Positions 8,301-17,458 of a DNA stretch of 64,000 bases are shown piece after piece. The translations under genes and the position numbers were made by a program. Position 1 is the stretch's first letter, and each line of letters opens with the position of its first letter. Under the pieces are notes generated by a model. That model was not told the origin of the DNA. It ran no database searches and was given only the letters and a program-made list of their open reading frames with translations. The stretch is from a virus, in IMG/VR virus record IMGVR_UViG_3300042323_000705, positions 1-64,000 of that record. The stretch is one strand, 5' to 3'.

Positions 8301-10309
8301 CTAGTCTAGGTGCAACTATTATTGCAGCTATCGGCTCGGCTTTACTTGTTGCAATTACCTCTGTTCCTTTCATTGTGTTTACTGCTATTGGTTCTGTCAT
8401 TGCAGCTTCAATGGTTCAGTTTATGGCTAAAGGTCTAACAGGAAAAGGCATTATTGAAGGATTTATGCCAATTGGCTCTGAATGGATTGGCAAACTACTA
8501 GATGTTCTTGTTATGGGTATTCTTGCTGGTGCAGCTTTACTACTTGCAGGAGCTAGCTGGCCTATTGTAATTGCTGCAGCTATTGCCGCTGCAATTTGGC
8601 AAGCACTTCTTTCTTACAATGTTATAGACCAAGCAGCTGTAAATGCTTTCGTAGACTGGGTTTGGAGTTCTCTTGTTTCAGGGTTTAACTCTATTGCTAG
8701 TACTGGTAGAGAGATTTGGAATTATATTCTTAAGTTTGATGACATGAGCTGGACAGAAATCGGTGCAACAATTGCAAATGATATCTGGACAGGTTTAAAA
8801 AGTTTAGGTACTCAAATCAGTAACTGGTTTAAAAACTTATTTAGTTTAGAAAACAATAATAACTTCGATCCTAATACAGAGTTAGGTAGAGCTAACCTTA
8901 GAAGACAAATAAGAGAAGGTTCTGGCTTACCTGTAGGTCCTAGAGAAAACTTTGCTACAGGTGGTTTTGTATCCGGTCCTGGGACAGGTACTTCTGATTC
9001 TATTCCTGCGATGCTATCTAATGGCGAATTTGTAATTAACGCTAAAGCTAGTAAGAAGTTTGGGCCTTTATTAGCCTCTATCAATAAAGGAACTTATGGC
9101 CGATTTGCAGAAGGGTATACTCCTGGAGTTTCGCCTTCTTTTGAGGGTAGTGGTAGAACTTACGCAACTGCTCCAACAAATACACTAGAGGCGTTTATGT
9201 CTCTTTGGGACGGTAGCAAATCTAAAACTTTAGAAGAATTAATAGCCACACAAAAAGAAAGTAATTCTGAGACTAACAAAGAAATTTTAGCAAAAAGTGA
9301 AGCTAGTGATAAAACTTCAGAAGCTACAGATAAAATTAAGGAACTTAAAGAACAACTAAAGTCTATTGCTGAAAGTGCTATTGAGTTAACTACTATGAGC
9401 CCAGCTTATTTTGCTCAAGCGGGTTTAAGTGGTGCTGAGGCAATGCTACAATCTTTTAAAGATAACTTTAGTGGGCTACTTAAAGGTGAATTAAGTTTTA
9501 AAGATATGATTGGGGGATTGTTAGATACTTTTACTAATAATATTATTGATAATTTTGTTGGTGGTTTTACTAATGCTCTTTTTAATAAATTTGATCTAAC
9601 TTCTTTATTCGGAGGTTTATTTTCAAGCGCTGCAGGCACAGGCGCTCAAGCTGGCGGCGGAGTCTTAGCGCCTAATACTTCCGGGTTAATGCAAAACGGT
9701 ACTCCTGTTTTTGTTACTAATATGCCTATGAGTTCTGGAGCAGTTAGCCAAAATCCTTTAAGTGAAGGAGCAACTAATGGTGCTCAAGCAGGAGGAGGGT
9801 TCTTTAGTAGTCTCTTCTCAGGTATCCAAGGTTTCTTTGGAAACTTATTTGGTGGTATTGGTAACCTTTTCTCTGGCTTGTTTGGTAGTGGTGGCCTTGG
9901 TGGGTTATTTAGCCTATTTAGTGGTGGTAGCTTATTTGGTGGTTTTGCTACTGGCGGTTTTGTTTCAGGACCAGGAACAGCTACTTCAGATTCTATTATG
10001 GCTATGCTATCCAATGGTGAGTATGTAGTAAATGCTGCTACAACTAAACGTTGGTTGCCTTTCCTTGAAACACTAAATGCTAACAAAGGTCGTCTACCAG
10101 CTTTTGCTAATGGTGGACTAGTTGGACCGAGCAATCCTAGTGCTTTTAAAACACTACAAGAAAATAATAACAATAAGGACAAACAACAAGTGTTCAACAT
10201 TAATGTTTCAGGTGATGTCTCCATGCAAACTCGTAAAGAGATTGCCCGTATGATTCCGGAGATCACTGCTGGGGTCAATATGACTAATCGCGAGAGAGGA
10301 TCACGATAA
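5396..10309 (+). CDS. Tape measure protein
   Basis: 1637 residues, the longest gene in the window, directly after the tail chaperones; its length sets tail length. Residues about 70-300 match the conserved tape-measure domain (TRAGDSLTSINNRLSLIVGRG then SLTTKTSINSGAEVFGRIG). The N-terminus is Ser/Asn-rich coiled coil, the middle (about 440-1100) has many hydrophobic segments that could cross the host inner membrane during DNA entry, and the C-terminal third contains two copies of the FATGGFVSGPGT..SDSI.AMLSNGE motif (near residues 1185 and 1520), common in tape measures. Glycine/phenylalanine-rich linker around 1460-1515. No lysozyme or peptidase motif was seen. Confidence 0.95.
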   Translation: MTVYVDFEVRDAKVRSSVENINNSINRLTSSTIKTSSTMNRLGASDLSNINKQLASINKNISNMNTSTVNAVANMKTLAISAGAALTGIFAGSAFTRAGDSLTSINNRLSLIVGRGQELGRLRTELERISLTTKTSINSGAEVFGRIGLVLKERYPTEDLLAATEAIQLAAKIGGGAPESVDAALVQLSQAFAGNFQNAGAELTSLQEQAPKVALAIAEGLNIPYGELKKLAADGKLNSDIVLNALIAQLGSLREEANLVESTVSGSFNILSESFSKFFGEVNAGLGTNKRLTSWMESLADSMYYLSGYIREDVEDIVSYITNFVSEIYSSVTNFYNNFGKPIVDTFISVVTSVYSYTKGLWSRIADPVVEMLENIKQVIWDFGVWLIWNSVWKDIWEDVIAYTANLWSMTKQVFFNFVNNIKGVFERLRESISSIFTNIKETISKIDFNSLINKFKEFVGTITDIDFNQIFFLSVVGLATLFSTTLRGIVVDGIKKALLIASTLLLDFDFIRSIAINFANGLTSYLYENLVGESKKISNTAMSNIMESMFLEAESTNEKLIPKLSRSFGNLLNAIGVGIGGTLIPSLFTDMNQAEVENAVKRYASPIGTAVALGILTIMSETFRGAAASILKFIFNIGEEGMSKRINESIGNIGTFYKRAITSSLGLAAGYSIGGIISQQLELGEGSLLDTATKIGSSLGVTIFQDMVMGITEGAGRGSMGDYLRRAVLGTLVGFSIGSISSDLVVKPLIESISGASLSADSEQFIDIASGIVTGIAYFFGEPLANDTFEYLKTKGGELISSMTSGLNKGITGKTSKASLLRDIGISLGFGALSFGIAQNIIASSGMELSPIQEAGVYAGTLIAGEFLAMLTRSLIKKIPTAAIKNLGKNFIQVVKKLLGKSFGRGLLAGVLLGYFTTFSSSIEGELRALGEQILGIKIEAGSWTEAGIFFGSIIVLGLIGGLVSVITSLGATIIAAIGSALLVAITSVPFIVFTAIGSVIAASMVQFMAKGLTGKGIIEGFMPIGSEWIGKLLDVLVMGILAGAALLLAGASWPIVIAAAIAAAIWQALLSYNVIDQAAVNAFVDWVWSSLVSGFNSIASTGREIWNYILKFDDMSWTEIGATIANDIWTGLKSLGTQISNWFKNLFSLENNNNFDPNTELGRANLRRQIREGSGLPVGPRENFATGGFVSGPGTGTSDSIPAMLSNGEFVINAKASKKFGPLLASINKGTYGRFAEGYTPGVSPSFEGSGRTYATAPTNTLEAFMSLWDGSKSKTLEELIATQKESNSETNKEILAKSEASDKTSEATDKIKELKEQLKSIAESAIELTTMSPAYFAQAGLSGAEAMLQSFKDNFSGLLKGELSFKDMIGGLLDTFTNNIIDNFVGGFTNALFNKFDLTSLFGGLFSSAAGTGAQAGGGVLAPNTSGLMQNGTPVFVTNMPMSSGAVSQNPLSEGATNGAQAGGGFFSSLFSGIQGFFGNLFGGIGNLFSGLFGSGGLGGLFSLFSGGSLFGGFATGGFVSGPGTATSDSIMAMLSNGEYVVNAATTKRWLPFLETLNANKGRLPAFANGGLVGPSNPSAFKTLQENNNNKDKQQVFNINVSGDVSMQTRKEIARMIPEITAGVNMTNRERGSR

Positions 10310-10914
10310 TGACAGTTTATTATTTTGAGGGGAGCCCAATTGTGGCTCCTCTTACTATTGAATCTAATGAACCTGTATTTGTTGCAGATACAGTAAATCT
10401 TAAACAACAAAGGGCATCGCAAGGTGCCCAACGTTGGGAACTAAGCTTTCAAATTCAAACTAAAGATATAGAAGAAGATTACTTTGTTGGTATGGTAACA
10501 GGTATCAAAGATGCTAAGACTATGATTATGCCTCAGTTGCTTTCAGTTGATAAAAAAGTAACTGTAACTACTAACGGTTCGGCTAGTGCTACTTCTGCAG
10601 GAGCTGACTCTGTTCTTATTAATTTTTCTCAAGCATCTAGACTTTTACCTAAAGGGTCTTTTATTAAATTTGCTAGTCATAGTAAAATTTATACAGTTAC
10701 TGCAAACGTAACTACTCAAACAACTGTTGTTTCTGTGCCTATTTATCCATCTTTACGTCAAAGTATTTCTAGCTCAACTGTAGTTCACCATCCAGGCTCA
10801 ACTACAAAACCTGTTTTACAATACTACCGCGATTTAGAAACACTGCAAGGCATTATTTATGAAGACGGTGTACTTGTAAATCCTGGAACTATTAAGCTAT
10901 TAGAGGCATTTTAA
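10309..10914 (+). CDS. Distal tail / minor tail protein
   Basis: 201 residues, start overlapping the tape-measure stop. The first gene after the tape measure in siphophages usually encodes a distal tail component. The sequence is beta-rich with a central Thr/Ser/Ala-rich segment (TTNGSASATSAGADSVLINF) and the C-terminal phrase YRDLETLQGIIYEDGVLVN. I recognise no enzymatic motif. Likely part of the ring joining tail tube to tip. Confidence 0.6.
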   Translation: MTVYYFEGSPIVAPLTIESNEPVFVADTVNLKQQRASQGAQRWELSFQIQTKDIEEDYFVGMVTGIKDAKTMIMPQLLSVDKKVTVTTNGSASATSAGADSVLINFSQASRLLPKGSFIKFASHSKIYTVTANVTTQTTVVSVPIYPSLRQSISSSTVVHHPGSTTKPVLQYYRDLETLQGIIYEDGVLVNPGTIKLLEAF

Positions 10915-10915
10915 A

Positions 10916-11482
10916 ATGAGAACGCTAAGCGCAGCAGCATTAGCTGCAATAAATTTACCTAATCCAAAATTTGTATTATTTGCAAAAATTGTGCTAAAAA
11001 GCACTACACTCTTAGTAACTAGTAACTCTTTTAATCATGATTTTAATGAAGAAACTTATTTAAGTAATAACTCTTTAGTTAGTTTTGGACCTCCAAGAAT
11101 TTCAAGCTCAGTTGATCGTGAAGTATATGAGTTAATTTTCCTTGATCACGATAATTTAATTCAACAAGAATTAAGGCTTGGTATTACTGGGAAAAAAGTT
11201 ACTGTCTATGCTGCTTTTTACAATAGCTCAAATGTTTTACTTAACTCAGTAAACGATGTTTTAATTGCCTATGAAGGTTTAATTGATAGTGGTAAAGTAG
11301 TTAATGATGGTTCAGTTAAGCAAGCTATCATATCAGTAGCTTCGCCAATGGCTACTTTAGATTCTATTGGTGGCTACATCGTATCAAGAGATGGTATGGA
11401 TCAAGTTAGCTCTACAGATACTTCTTTTGATGAAGTTTATGCTGGTGGCGACACTGTTAATCTTAAGTGGGGAAAAGACTAA
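10916..11482 (+). CDS. Minor tail / tail-tip hub protein
   Basis: 188 residues. The opening MRTLSAAALAAI is characteristic of hub-type minor tail proteins that precede the host-specificity protein in GTA-like and lambda-like tails; then come paired strands (FDEETYLSNN-type turn, VYELIFLDHDN, ITGKKVTVYAAFYNSS, VLIAYEGLIDSGKV). These resemble the beta-domain of baseplate hubs (gp27-like fold). Stop overlaps the next start. Function by family resemblance and order. Confidence 0.6.
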   Translation: MRTLSAAALAAINLPNPKFVLFAKIVLKSTTLLVTSNSFNHDFNEETYLSNNSLVSFGPPRISSSVDREVYELIFLDHDNLIQQELRLGITGKKVTVYAAFYNSSNVLLNSVNDVLIAYEGLIDSGKVVNDGSVKQAIISVASPMATLDSIGGYIVSRDGMDQVSSTDTSFDEVYAGGDTVNLKWGKD

Positions 11483-14400
11483 TGGCATTTTTTACAGCAT
11501 TTTTTACCACAGTAGTAGGCTTATCAGCAGCTGCTGCTGCTACTGCAGTTTCGTTAACCCTTACGGTAGCTTCAATAGCATATCAACAGTCTCGTATGAG
11601 AAAGCTTAGAAATGAGCTAGATAAGCGAAAGCAAGTTAACGTAGCTATAGATGGCGAACCTTTTTACTTGCCAATTGTTTACGGTAAAGCTAAAGTTTCA
11701 GGTGGTAAGGTTTATCATAAACTAAAAGATAGCTATACACATCCAACATCCATTAATGCTAATCAAACTTTTTTAAATGGATTGACATCTAGTCGAACAG
11801 GTTCTAAAAATGAATACCTTTTTGTTCAGCAAGCTATCTGTTATGGCGGTATTAACAATGTAGTTGACATTACTGTTGACGATAAAAATTGGGATGAAGA
11901 AACCTTAGCGTACGGGCAAAGAATTCATGTGTTTAAGGATGGTGGCGTAGCTGATACTATGGCAACCGCTAATGCAATTCCTTCAACTAACCGGTTTACA
12001 AATACTGCTTACGCTTCTATGATTTTTAGATTAAACAGAGAAGAGTATAACTACAATAGCTCACCTAATGTATCTTTCTTTATTGAAGGGCAAAAAGTTT
12101 ATGATATTGTAAATACTAGTGGTGTGTATTCTCTTTCTACTACTAAAAGTTTTACAGAAAATCCTGCTAGAATTCTTTTAGATTATCTTACAAATAACGT
12201 TTATGGAAAAGGGTTATCTCTTTCATCTATTGACTTAGCTTCTTTTTACAAAGCAAAAGTTATTTGTGATAGAATAGTTTCTACTAATGTTATACAAGAT
12301 GGGCGTATTAATGGACGTAGACCTGATGTTGAAAATGAAGATGGCACTATTACAACTCAACCTCAGTTACCTAATACTTCTATAAAATTGTATGAGTGTA
12401 ATATTGTTCTTGACTCAGAAAGACCTTTACGAGAAAATATTGAGATTATTTTAGAGTCTATGGAAGAGGCAGAACTAATTTGGTCAGGCGGTAAATACAA
12501 GTTAATGCTTGATGCCCCTATTGATTTAGCTGAGCAAGATGCATTAGTTGTAGCTACTTTTACAGAGGAAGACATTATCCGTGGAGGAATGGAGTTAGAG
12601 TTCCCTGACTCTTCTACACGTTACAACCAGTGCGTAGCTCGCTTTATGAGTGAATTTGAAAACTTTGTAGATGACACAGTTACTTGGCCAACTAGTTACT
12701 CTGCTCCTTACAATACTTACTTAACTGAAGATAGCGGAATTCTTTTAAAAACTGAAATTTATTTACCTTGCACTTCTGATCCTTATCATGCTTTAGCTAA
12801 AGCAGAGCAAATCGTCAGAACTTCTAGAAGAGAAATGAGAGCTAAATTTACAGCTTCTAAAAAGGGTTTGCTACTAGAACCTGGTGATATTATTAAGGTT
12901 ACTGATAGCACTAGTGGTTTGCTTAATGAAACTATGAAAGTTGATTCTGTCAAAACTAATGCAGATTTAACGGTAAATATTGAAGCTAGACAGTATAGTT
13001 TTGAAAATTTTGCTTGGAACGTTCCAGATAACATTCCGTATGCTTCTGTAAAAACAGATTACTACTATCCTGTTGTAAAACCAACTAACGTGCTGTTTAC
13101 CCCAGACAACCCTAATGGTGTTTTTGGAGTTAGCTCAGGAAAAATAACTTGGAATTATCCTAATACAGTTTCTGTAAACGGCTTTTTAGTAGAGGTTTCT
13201 TCAGACAATGGAGTTACTTGGCAAGCCTTAACTACTACTTTAACTAACAGTTATGATGTTGTTGGTTTAAATAACGGGGTTTACAAGTTTTCTGTACGTT
13301 CTTTAAATAACTTAAATAAGTATTCTGCTAGAGTTTTAGCTAAAGATGCTGCAACTCAATTAGTAGAATCTTTTACTATTCAAAAAGCAGCTGTTGATCA
13401 AGTAGCAGTTATTTATGCAAATAATGACAATATTGCAACTAACACTCAAACGTACTCTTTAGGCTTGAATGAGTATGTAGCTTACTATGTTTACTCAGGA
13501 GACTTACCAACACTACCTATCAGAACTGGAATTACTTTTGCTAGATTTATAGGTGCAGATGGTTTACCCGGTGTTAATGGTATTGATGGCACATCAGGTA
13601 CTAGTGTTGCACAACTACAGATTTACAAACGCTCTGCTACCGCTTTACCTACACCTACTGGTGGCTCTTTTAGTTTTGATACAGGAGTATTAACTCCTCC
13701 TAGTGGTTGGTCAGCTACACCTCCCGCTGGTACAGATCCTTTGTATTCCTGCTTAGCTACTGCATCTATTGTAGGCACTACTGGAACAGATACTAGTTTA
13801 ACTTGGTCTTCTCCTACTATAGTTGTTCAAAATGGTTCTGCTGGTAAATCAGTTTATACTGCTATTGTCTTTAAACGCTCTACTACAGTACCTACTGCAC
13901 CTACAGATGGATCTTTTAATTTTGGAACTAACGTTTTAACACCCCCTGTAGGCTGGTCTTTAGATGTACCTACAGGTACAGACCCTGTTTATGCAGTTAG
14001 GTTTGTGTTTTCTATTATTGGAGATTCTGGTTTACAAAATGTTAGTCCTGCTTGGTCAACGCCTTTTATATTTGTTCAAGATGGCACTGATGGGGCTACA
14101 GGAGCTCCTGGTTCAAACGGTATCAGCACTTACCAGCTAAGTGTTTTTAGACGTTCTGCTGCAGCACCTGCTGTCCCTACTGGAGGATCTTACAACTTTG
14201 GAACTCAGCTAGTAACAGCACCTTCTGGTTGGAGTGCTACTGTGCCTACAGGTACAGATCCTGTTTACGTTTCTACTGCTTTAGCTTCTGTTCAAGGCAC
14301 AACTGGTTTAGACGATACACTAACTTGGTCTACTCCGGCTATACTTGCTCAAAATGGAACTCCAGGAGCAGATGGTGAAGACGCTTGGCCAGCAACAGGT

Positions 14401-15231
14401 AATGCTGTTGGAGGTTACAACGACTTGCAGTCTAACGCTGCATCACTAGATACTGATGTAGAATACCGATTAATTTCCTCAGGTGTTACAAGTACAAATA
14501 ACTTAGCAATTACTACTGTATTACACATTGGCTATGCAAATGCTGATAATAATGTTCAGCAAAAGTTATCAACAGTTGTTGTTGGAGACTACGTTACCGT
14601 AACAGCTGTTTATGGAACAACAATTGTTAAGTTTGCTTATATCATAACTAGCGTAGCTAAACGTTCAAACTATACCTTTAACGCTATTGCTGGACAATAT
14701 TTTTATGAGTTTGGTGTTACTTTAATAAAGTCTAACGCTGCAAGTTCAGCTATTGACTACACAACTGGTGGAAGTACTGCTACTTTTGATTTTTCTAGAG
14801 CCGTTGGAACTAGAGGTGCAGGCTGGTGGCGTTATGACGCTGGGGCAGCAGACTTGTCGGGAGTAGACACTACTGCAGAAGTAAACGTGTATTGGGATGC
14901 ACTTCATACCCCAGATATTGATCCTGTAAAAGATGATCGTTTTGTTATTGCTACTACACATGTTAGCGGTACTAAAGCTTTTATATTTAACGGCACAGAC
15001 TGGGTAACACAAGCAGCCTTTGTAGATGGAAATCTTCTTGTAGCAGGTACTGTAACAGCTAACGCTTTAGCTGCAAACTCTGTTACTACAAACTCTATCT
15101 ATGTTGGTCCAACAGAGGGTCTAAGTGATTTAACTTCAAATGCTGGTACAATTACAGCGGGGGTTTTAAGAAATAGCTCTGGTACTTTCGTTATCAACTT
15201 AACAGCTGGAACTATTACAATTTCAGTATAA
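11482..15231 (+). CDS. Tail tip / host-specificity protein with triplicated repeat
   Basis: 1249 residues from the ATG that overlaps the previous stop; an upstream GTG start is possible but less economical. Residues about 1-40 form a hydrophobic segment plus basic helix (MRKLRNELDKRKQ), then a gpJ-like body, including an FN3-like domain near 540-630 (TNVLFTPDNPNGVFG, GFLVEVSSDNGVTWQALTT). Three tandem ~80-residue repeats at about 13620-14370 share ...PTGGS(F/Y).FGT..LT.P.GWS...P.GTDP(V/L)Y...; they are separated by collagen-like Gly-X-Y stretches. The C-terminus ends in a beta-rich domain. Role: receptor contact and tail-tip assembly. Confidence 0.8.
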   Translation: MAFFTAFFTTVVGLSAAAAATAVSLTLTVASIAYQQSRMRKLRNELDKRKQVNVAIDGEPFYLPIVYGKAKVSGGKVYHKLKDSYTHPTSINANQTFLNGLTSSRTGSKNEYLFVQQAICYGGINNVVDITVDDKNWDEETLAYGQRIHVFKDGGVADTMATANAIPSTNRFTNTAYASMIFRLNREEYNYNSSPNVSFFIEGQKVYDIVNTSGVYSLSTTKSFTENPARILLDYLTNNVYGKGLSLSSIDLASFYKAKVICDRIVSTNVIQDGRINGRRPDVENEDGTITTQPQLPNTSIKLYECNIVLDSERPLRENIEIILESMEEAELIWSGGKYKLMLDAPIDLAEQDALVVATFTEEDIIRGGMELEFPDSSTRYNQCVARFMSEFENFVDDTVTWPTSYSAPYNTYLTEDSGILLKTEIYLPCTSDPYHALAKAEQIVRTSRREMRAKFTASKKGLLLEPGDIIKVTDSTSGLLNETMKVDSVKTNADLTVNIEARQYSFENFAWNVPDNIPYASVKTDYYYPVVKPTNVLFTPDNPNGVFGVSSGKITWNYPNTVSVNGFLVEVSSDNGVTWQALTTTLTNSYDVVGLNNGVYKFSVRSLNNLNKYSARVLAKDAATQLVESFTIQKAAVDQVAVIYANNDNIATNTQTYSLGLNEYVAYYVYSGDLPTLPIRTGITFARFIGADGLPGVNGIDGTSGTSVAQLQIYKRSATALPTPTGGSFSFDTGVLTPPSGWSATPPAGTDPLYSCLATASIVGTTGTDTSLTWSSPTIVVQNGSAGKSVYTAIVFKRSTTVPTAPTDGSFNFGTNVLTPPVGWSLDVPTGTDPVYAVRFVFSIIGDSGLQNVSPAWSTPFIFVQDGTDGATGAPGSNGISTYQLSVFRRSAAAPAVPTGGSYNFGTQLVTAPSGWSATVPTGTDPVYVSTALASVQGTTGLDDTLTWSTPAILAQNGTPGADGEDAWPATGNAVGGYNDLQSNAASLDTDVEYRLISSGVTSTNNLAITTVLHIGYANADNNVQQKLSTVVVGDYVTVTAVYGTTIVKFAYIITSVAKRSNYTFNAIAGQYFYEFGVTLIKSNAASSAIDYTTGGSTATFDFSRAVGTRGAGWWRYDAGAADLSGVDTTAEVNVYWDALHTPDIDPVKDDRFVIATTHVSGTKAFIFNGTDWVTQAAFVDGNLLVAGTVTANALAANSVTTNSIYVGPTEGLSDLTSNAGTITAGVLRNSSGTFVINLTAGTITISV
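13619..14375 (+). repeat. Three in-gene repeats in the tail-tip gene
   Basis: Coding repeats of about 230-260 bases begin near 13619, 13860 and 14140. Each encodes an opening (K/F)RS(A/T).., then PT(G/D)GS(F/Y).F.T..(L/V)T.P.GWS, P(A/T)GTDP(L/V)Y, and ends in TW(S)(S/T)P. DNA identity is moderate, so duplication is not recent. Such repeats usually lengthen fibre-like tips and may change by recombination. Confidence 0.8.
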
Positions 15232-15243
15232 GGAATACTATAT

Positions 15244-15771
15244 ATGTATGAAATATTTTTAAATAAGATAGGTAAAAAATTTAATGTAGTTAATGGCGAG
15301 TTTGTAGAAGACAGTGATGGAATACTTACTGTCTCTACTTCTCCTTTTAATAATAGTATTTATTTAAACACGCTAAACAATACTTGGCTTGTAGTATCAG
15401 ACCTCTTAATTGGTATTCCTTACAGAATAGCTAGAGATGATTGTGCTACACTTTGCGCTAGATACTTGGATAAACACTTTGGGTCTAAAATAGAAGAAAA
15501 GCTTTTTTCCCTTACTTTAAAAGAATGGACAAACTACATTAAACTTGGTGGTGAAACTCTTATTAAAGAAGTAGGAGGCTACGAAGTAAACTTATCACAA
15601 CTAAAAGAAAAAGACGTAGTTTCTTATGAAATTGAAGATTCAAGAATTACGTCTCATCTTGCCGTTTATTTAGGAAACAACAAAATACTACATCATGTAC
15701 CTAACAAGTACTCTAGTATTGACGATATAGACATGTCAAAAGTAAAAAGGGTTTTTAGATATGGCAACTAG
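15244..15771 (+). CDS. NlpC/P60-like peptidase, tail associated
   Basis: 175 residues. The motif DDCATLCARYLDKHFG (candidate catalytic Cys in DCATL, about residue 63) and later SHLAVYLGNNKILHH (candidate His) are the Cys and His boxes of NlpC/P60 cysteine peptidases, which cut D-gamma-glutamyl-meso-diaminopimelate bonds in peptidoglycan. Lambda-like tails carry such a domain (gpK); here it follows rather than precedes the tip gene. Likely aids cell-wall penetration during infection. The first 45 residues are family-unassigned. Confidence 0.7.
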   Translation: MYEIFLNKIGKKFNVVNGEFVEDSDGILTVSTSPFNNSIYLNTLNNTWLVVSDLLIGIPYRIARDDCATLCARYLDKHFGSKIEEKLFSLTLKEWTNYIKLGGETLIKEVGGYEVNLSQLKEKDVVSYEIEDSRITSHLAVYLGNNKILHHVPNKYSSIDDIDMSKVKRVFRYGN

Positions 15772-16288
15772 TACATTTTACGCAGATAAAGATACTGGAG
15801 CAGTAATGATATCAAACATTACTGCAGGGTCTCCTACCTATGCTCAAATCCTTGCTAGCCCACAAACATACTTGTCTTACATAAGATTCCATTCTAGTTT
15901 AAACTTTTTAACTATTAAAGGTGCAGTATCAGCGGCTTCAGTTACTTTTCCCGCATTTATTAGAGATACTTACACGGTAAGTCGCGATGGAGGCTGTCTT
16001 AACAGCGACGATTATTACACTACTATTGCACCTACAACAAAAATTCAAAGTGTAACAATTGGCACTTCACCTATTATTAACCCGGCATTTTGTCTGTTAG
16101 AGTATGCAGGAGAAATCTATGCAGATTTTTATGATGGCCTAACTACAGCAAGTGTAGATAGAAGAGTTTTTCCAGTGTATAACTCTGCAGACAATACTAT
16201 CAGGCTTCTTGCAGTAACTACTGCTGTATCTGCTGACGCAACTTCTCAAACACTAACTTCAGTTAAGGTTCATGTTGTAAATGGATAA
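15761..16288 (+). CDS. Tail-tip region structural protein (175 aa)
   Basis: Beta-rich, Thr/Ser/Ala-rich protein with no recognised domain. ATG lies inside the end of the peptidase gene. Begins MATSTFYADKDTGAVMIS and contains repeated short strands typical of virion appendages. It heads a run of four small genes between the peptidase and the endolysin that probably encode tail-tip or fibre subunits. Function not assigned. Confidence 0.55.
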   Translation: MATSTFYADKDTGAVMISNITAGSPTYAQILASPQTYLSYIRFHSSLNFLTIKGAVSAASVTFPAFIRDTYTVSRDGGCLNSDDYYTTIAPTTKIQSVTIGTSPIINPAFCLLEYAGEIYADFYDGLTTASVDRRVFPVYNSADNTIRLLAVTTAVSADATSQTLTSVKVHVVNG

Positions 16289-16967
16289 GGTATTTATTAA
16301 CTCTAGCAAAATTGAATGCAAAGATAATAGCGGAAATATTACTTTTAGTTCTAACTTTAATTATTTAAAAACTAATTCCGCTTCAAAAACAGAAATATCG
16401 GGTATTGCACTTACAAGAGTCCCACAAGGAGTTTCTACTGACTCTCAAGGTTTTGTTTCTTCAAAACAAGTTGGTAATATGAATTTTATATCTGCAACAC
16501 CTAACAGCGGTGCACTTTTGGTTTTAAATCAAAGCATGAGTATTCAATTTTATTTTTCTAACTTTCACCCTGTGTCTATAATGGGTTTTATTGGTAACAA
16601 ACAAATTCTTCCTCAGTTTCAAACTGACCAGTCGATAAGCAGTACAAAGCATGCGCTTATTCAACAGTTTGTTAATGGTTCTTGGGTAACCAGGTATGAA
16701 AGCTTGTTAAACTCATTCTCTAGTTATTTTGCACCACAAGGAACACCACAGGCTTTTAATAGATTTTTTTATGTCCCTGATTGGGATAATGTTGCAATTA
16801 TAAACAACTTAATTTCAACGCATGGTGGTGGAAACTACAGATTTTTTATAAATAGTAATTGGAATGTAGGCATGACTCCAGCTAATACTACTTATTTAGA
16901 GTTTGCTATGGCAAATTATCAACAAAGTGGCGGAGCTAGACTTATTAATGCAGAGATTACACCATGA
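16281..16967 (+). CDS. Putative tail-fibre-like protein (228 aa)
   Basis: Unrecognised family. The N-terminus, FINSSKIECKDNSGNITF, is related to the start of the next gene (KIDSSKIYIQNSSGVTKF), suggesting a shared attachment module on the tail tip. The rest is beta-rich with many Asn/Ser/Gln. Overlaps both neighbours by a few bases. Likely an appendage subunit. Confidence 0.55.
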   Translation: MDKVFINSSKIECKDNSGNITFSSNFNYLKTNSASKTEISGIALTRVPQGVSTDSQGFVSSKQVGNMNFISATPNSGALLVLNQSMSIQFYFSNFHPVSIMGFIGNKQILPQFQTDQSISSTKHALIQQFVNGSWVTRYESLLNSFSSYFAPQGTPQAFNRFFYVPDWDNVAIINNLISTHGGGNYRFFINSNWNVGMTPANTTYLEFAMANYQQSGGARLINAEITP

Positions 16968-17458
16968 GCCTTAAAATTGATTCTAGCAAAATTTATATTC
17001 AAAACTCAAGTGGAGTCACTAAGTTTGATAGCTCTAATGGATTACTTTATCGTGCAGCTTACTTATCAGGAAGTCAAACATTTTCAGGAGCTACTAACTA
17101 CAACATTTCTCCACATGGTCTTAGCTATAACCCTAATACCGATATTATAGTAGGAAGCTACAAGATTACTGCATGCAGCGGTAACTTAGCCAGCGGCTTT
17201 CTTAATCTTCAACTACCTAGCTCTGTGCCTATTTGTTTACATGTAGAAAATGTAGCAGCAGTCCGTTCTTATGGCCAACTAGACTCAAGGCCAAATATTT
17301 TAAGCATGATGGTAGACACAACTAATATTATGCTGCAATTTAGGAAAATTGGTTCACGAAGTCCAATAACTAATGCTAATTTCGGAGCTCCAACTTTAAA
17401 CCCTGATGTTTCTGTATCATTCACTTGGCAAATATCTTTATATAAAAGGACATATTAA
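16964..17458 (+). CDS. Putative tail-fibre-like protein (164 aa), paralog of the preceding one at its N-terminus
   Basis: N-terminal ~20 residues resemble the upstream gene product (SSKI....SSG.TKF.SS), then the sequences diverge. Beta-rich, low in charge, C-terminal SFTWQISLYKRTY. Start overlaps the previous stop (ATGAG). The shared N-terminus suggests that both attach to the same virion site with different distal domains. Confidence 0.55.
   Translation: MSLKIDSSKIYIQNSSGVTKFDSSNGLLYRAAYLSGSQTFSGATNYNISPHGLSYNPNTDIIVGSYKITACSGNLASGFLNLQLPSSVPICLHVENVAAVRSYGQLDSRPNILSMMVDTTNIMLQFRKIGSRSPITNANFGAPTLNPDVSVSFTWQISLYKRTY

Noticed and set aside
9784-10431. Leftward open frame of 215 residues antisense to the tape measure end
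   Set aside because: Composition (Pro/Leu/Lys-rich) mirrors the Gly/Phe-rich coding strand; no binding site or plausible domain.
12780-12815. TAGCTAAAGCAGAG in the tail-tip gene, similar to the promoter end
   Set aside because: The CACCTCTT half is absent and it lies within coding sequence.
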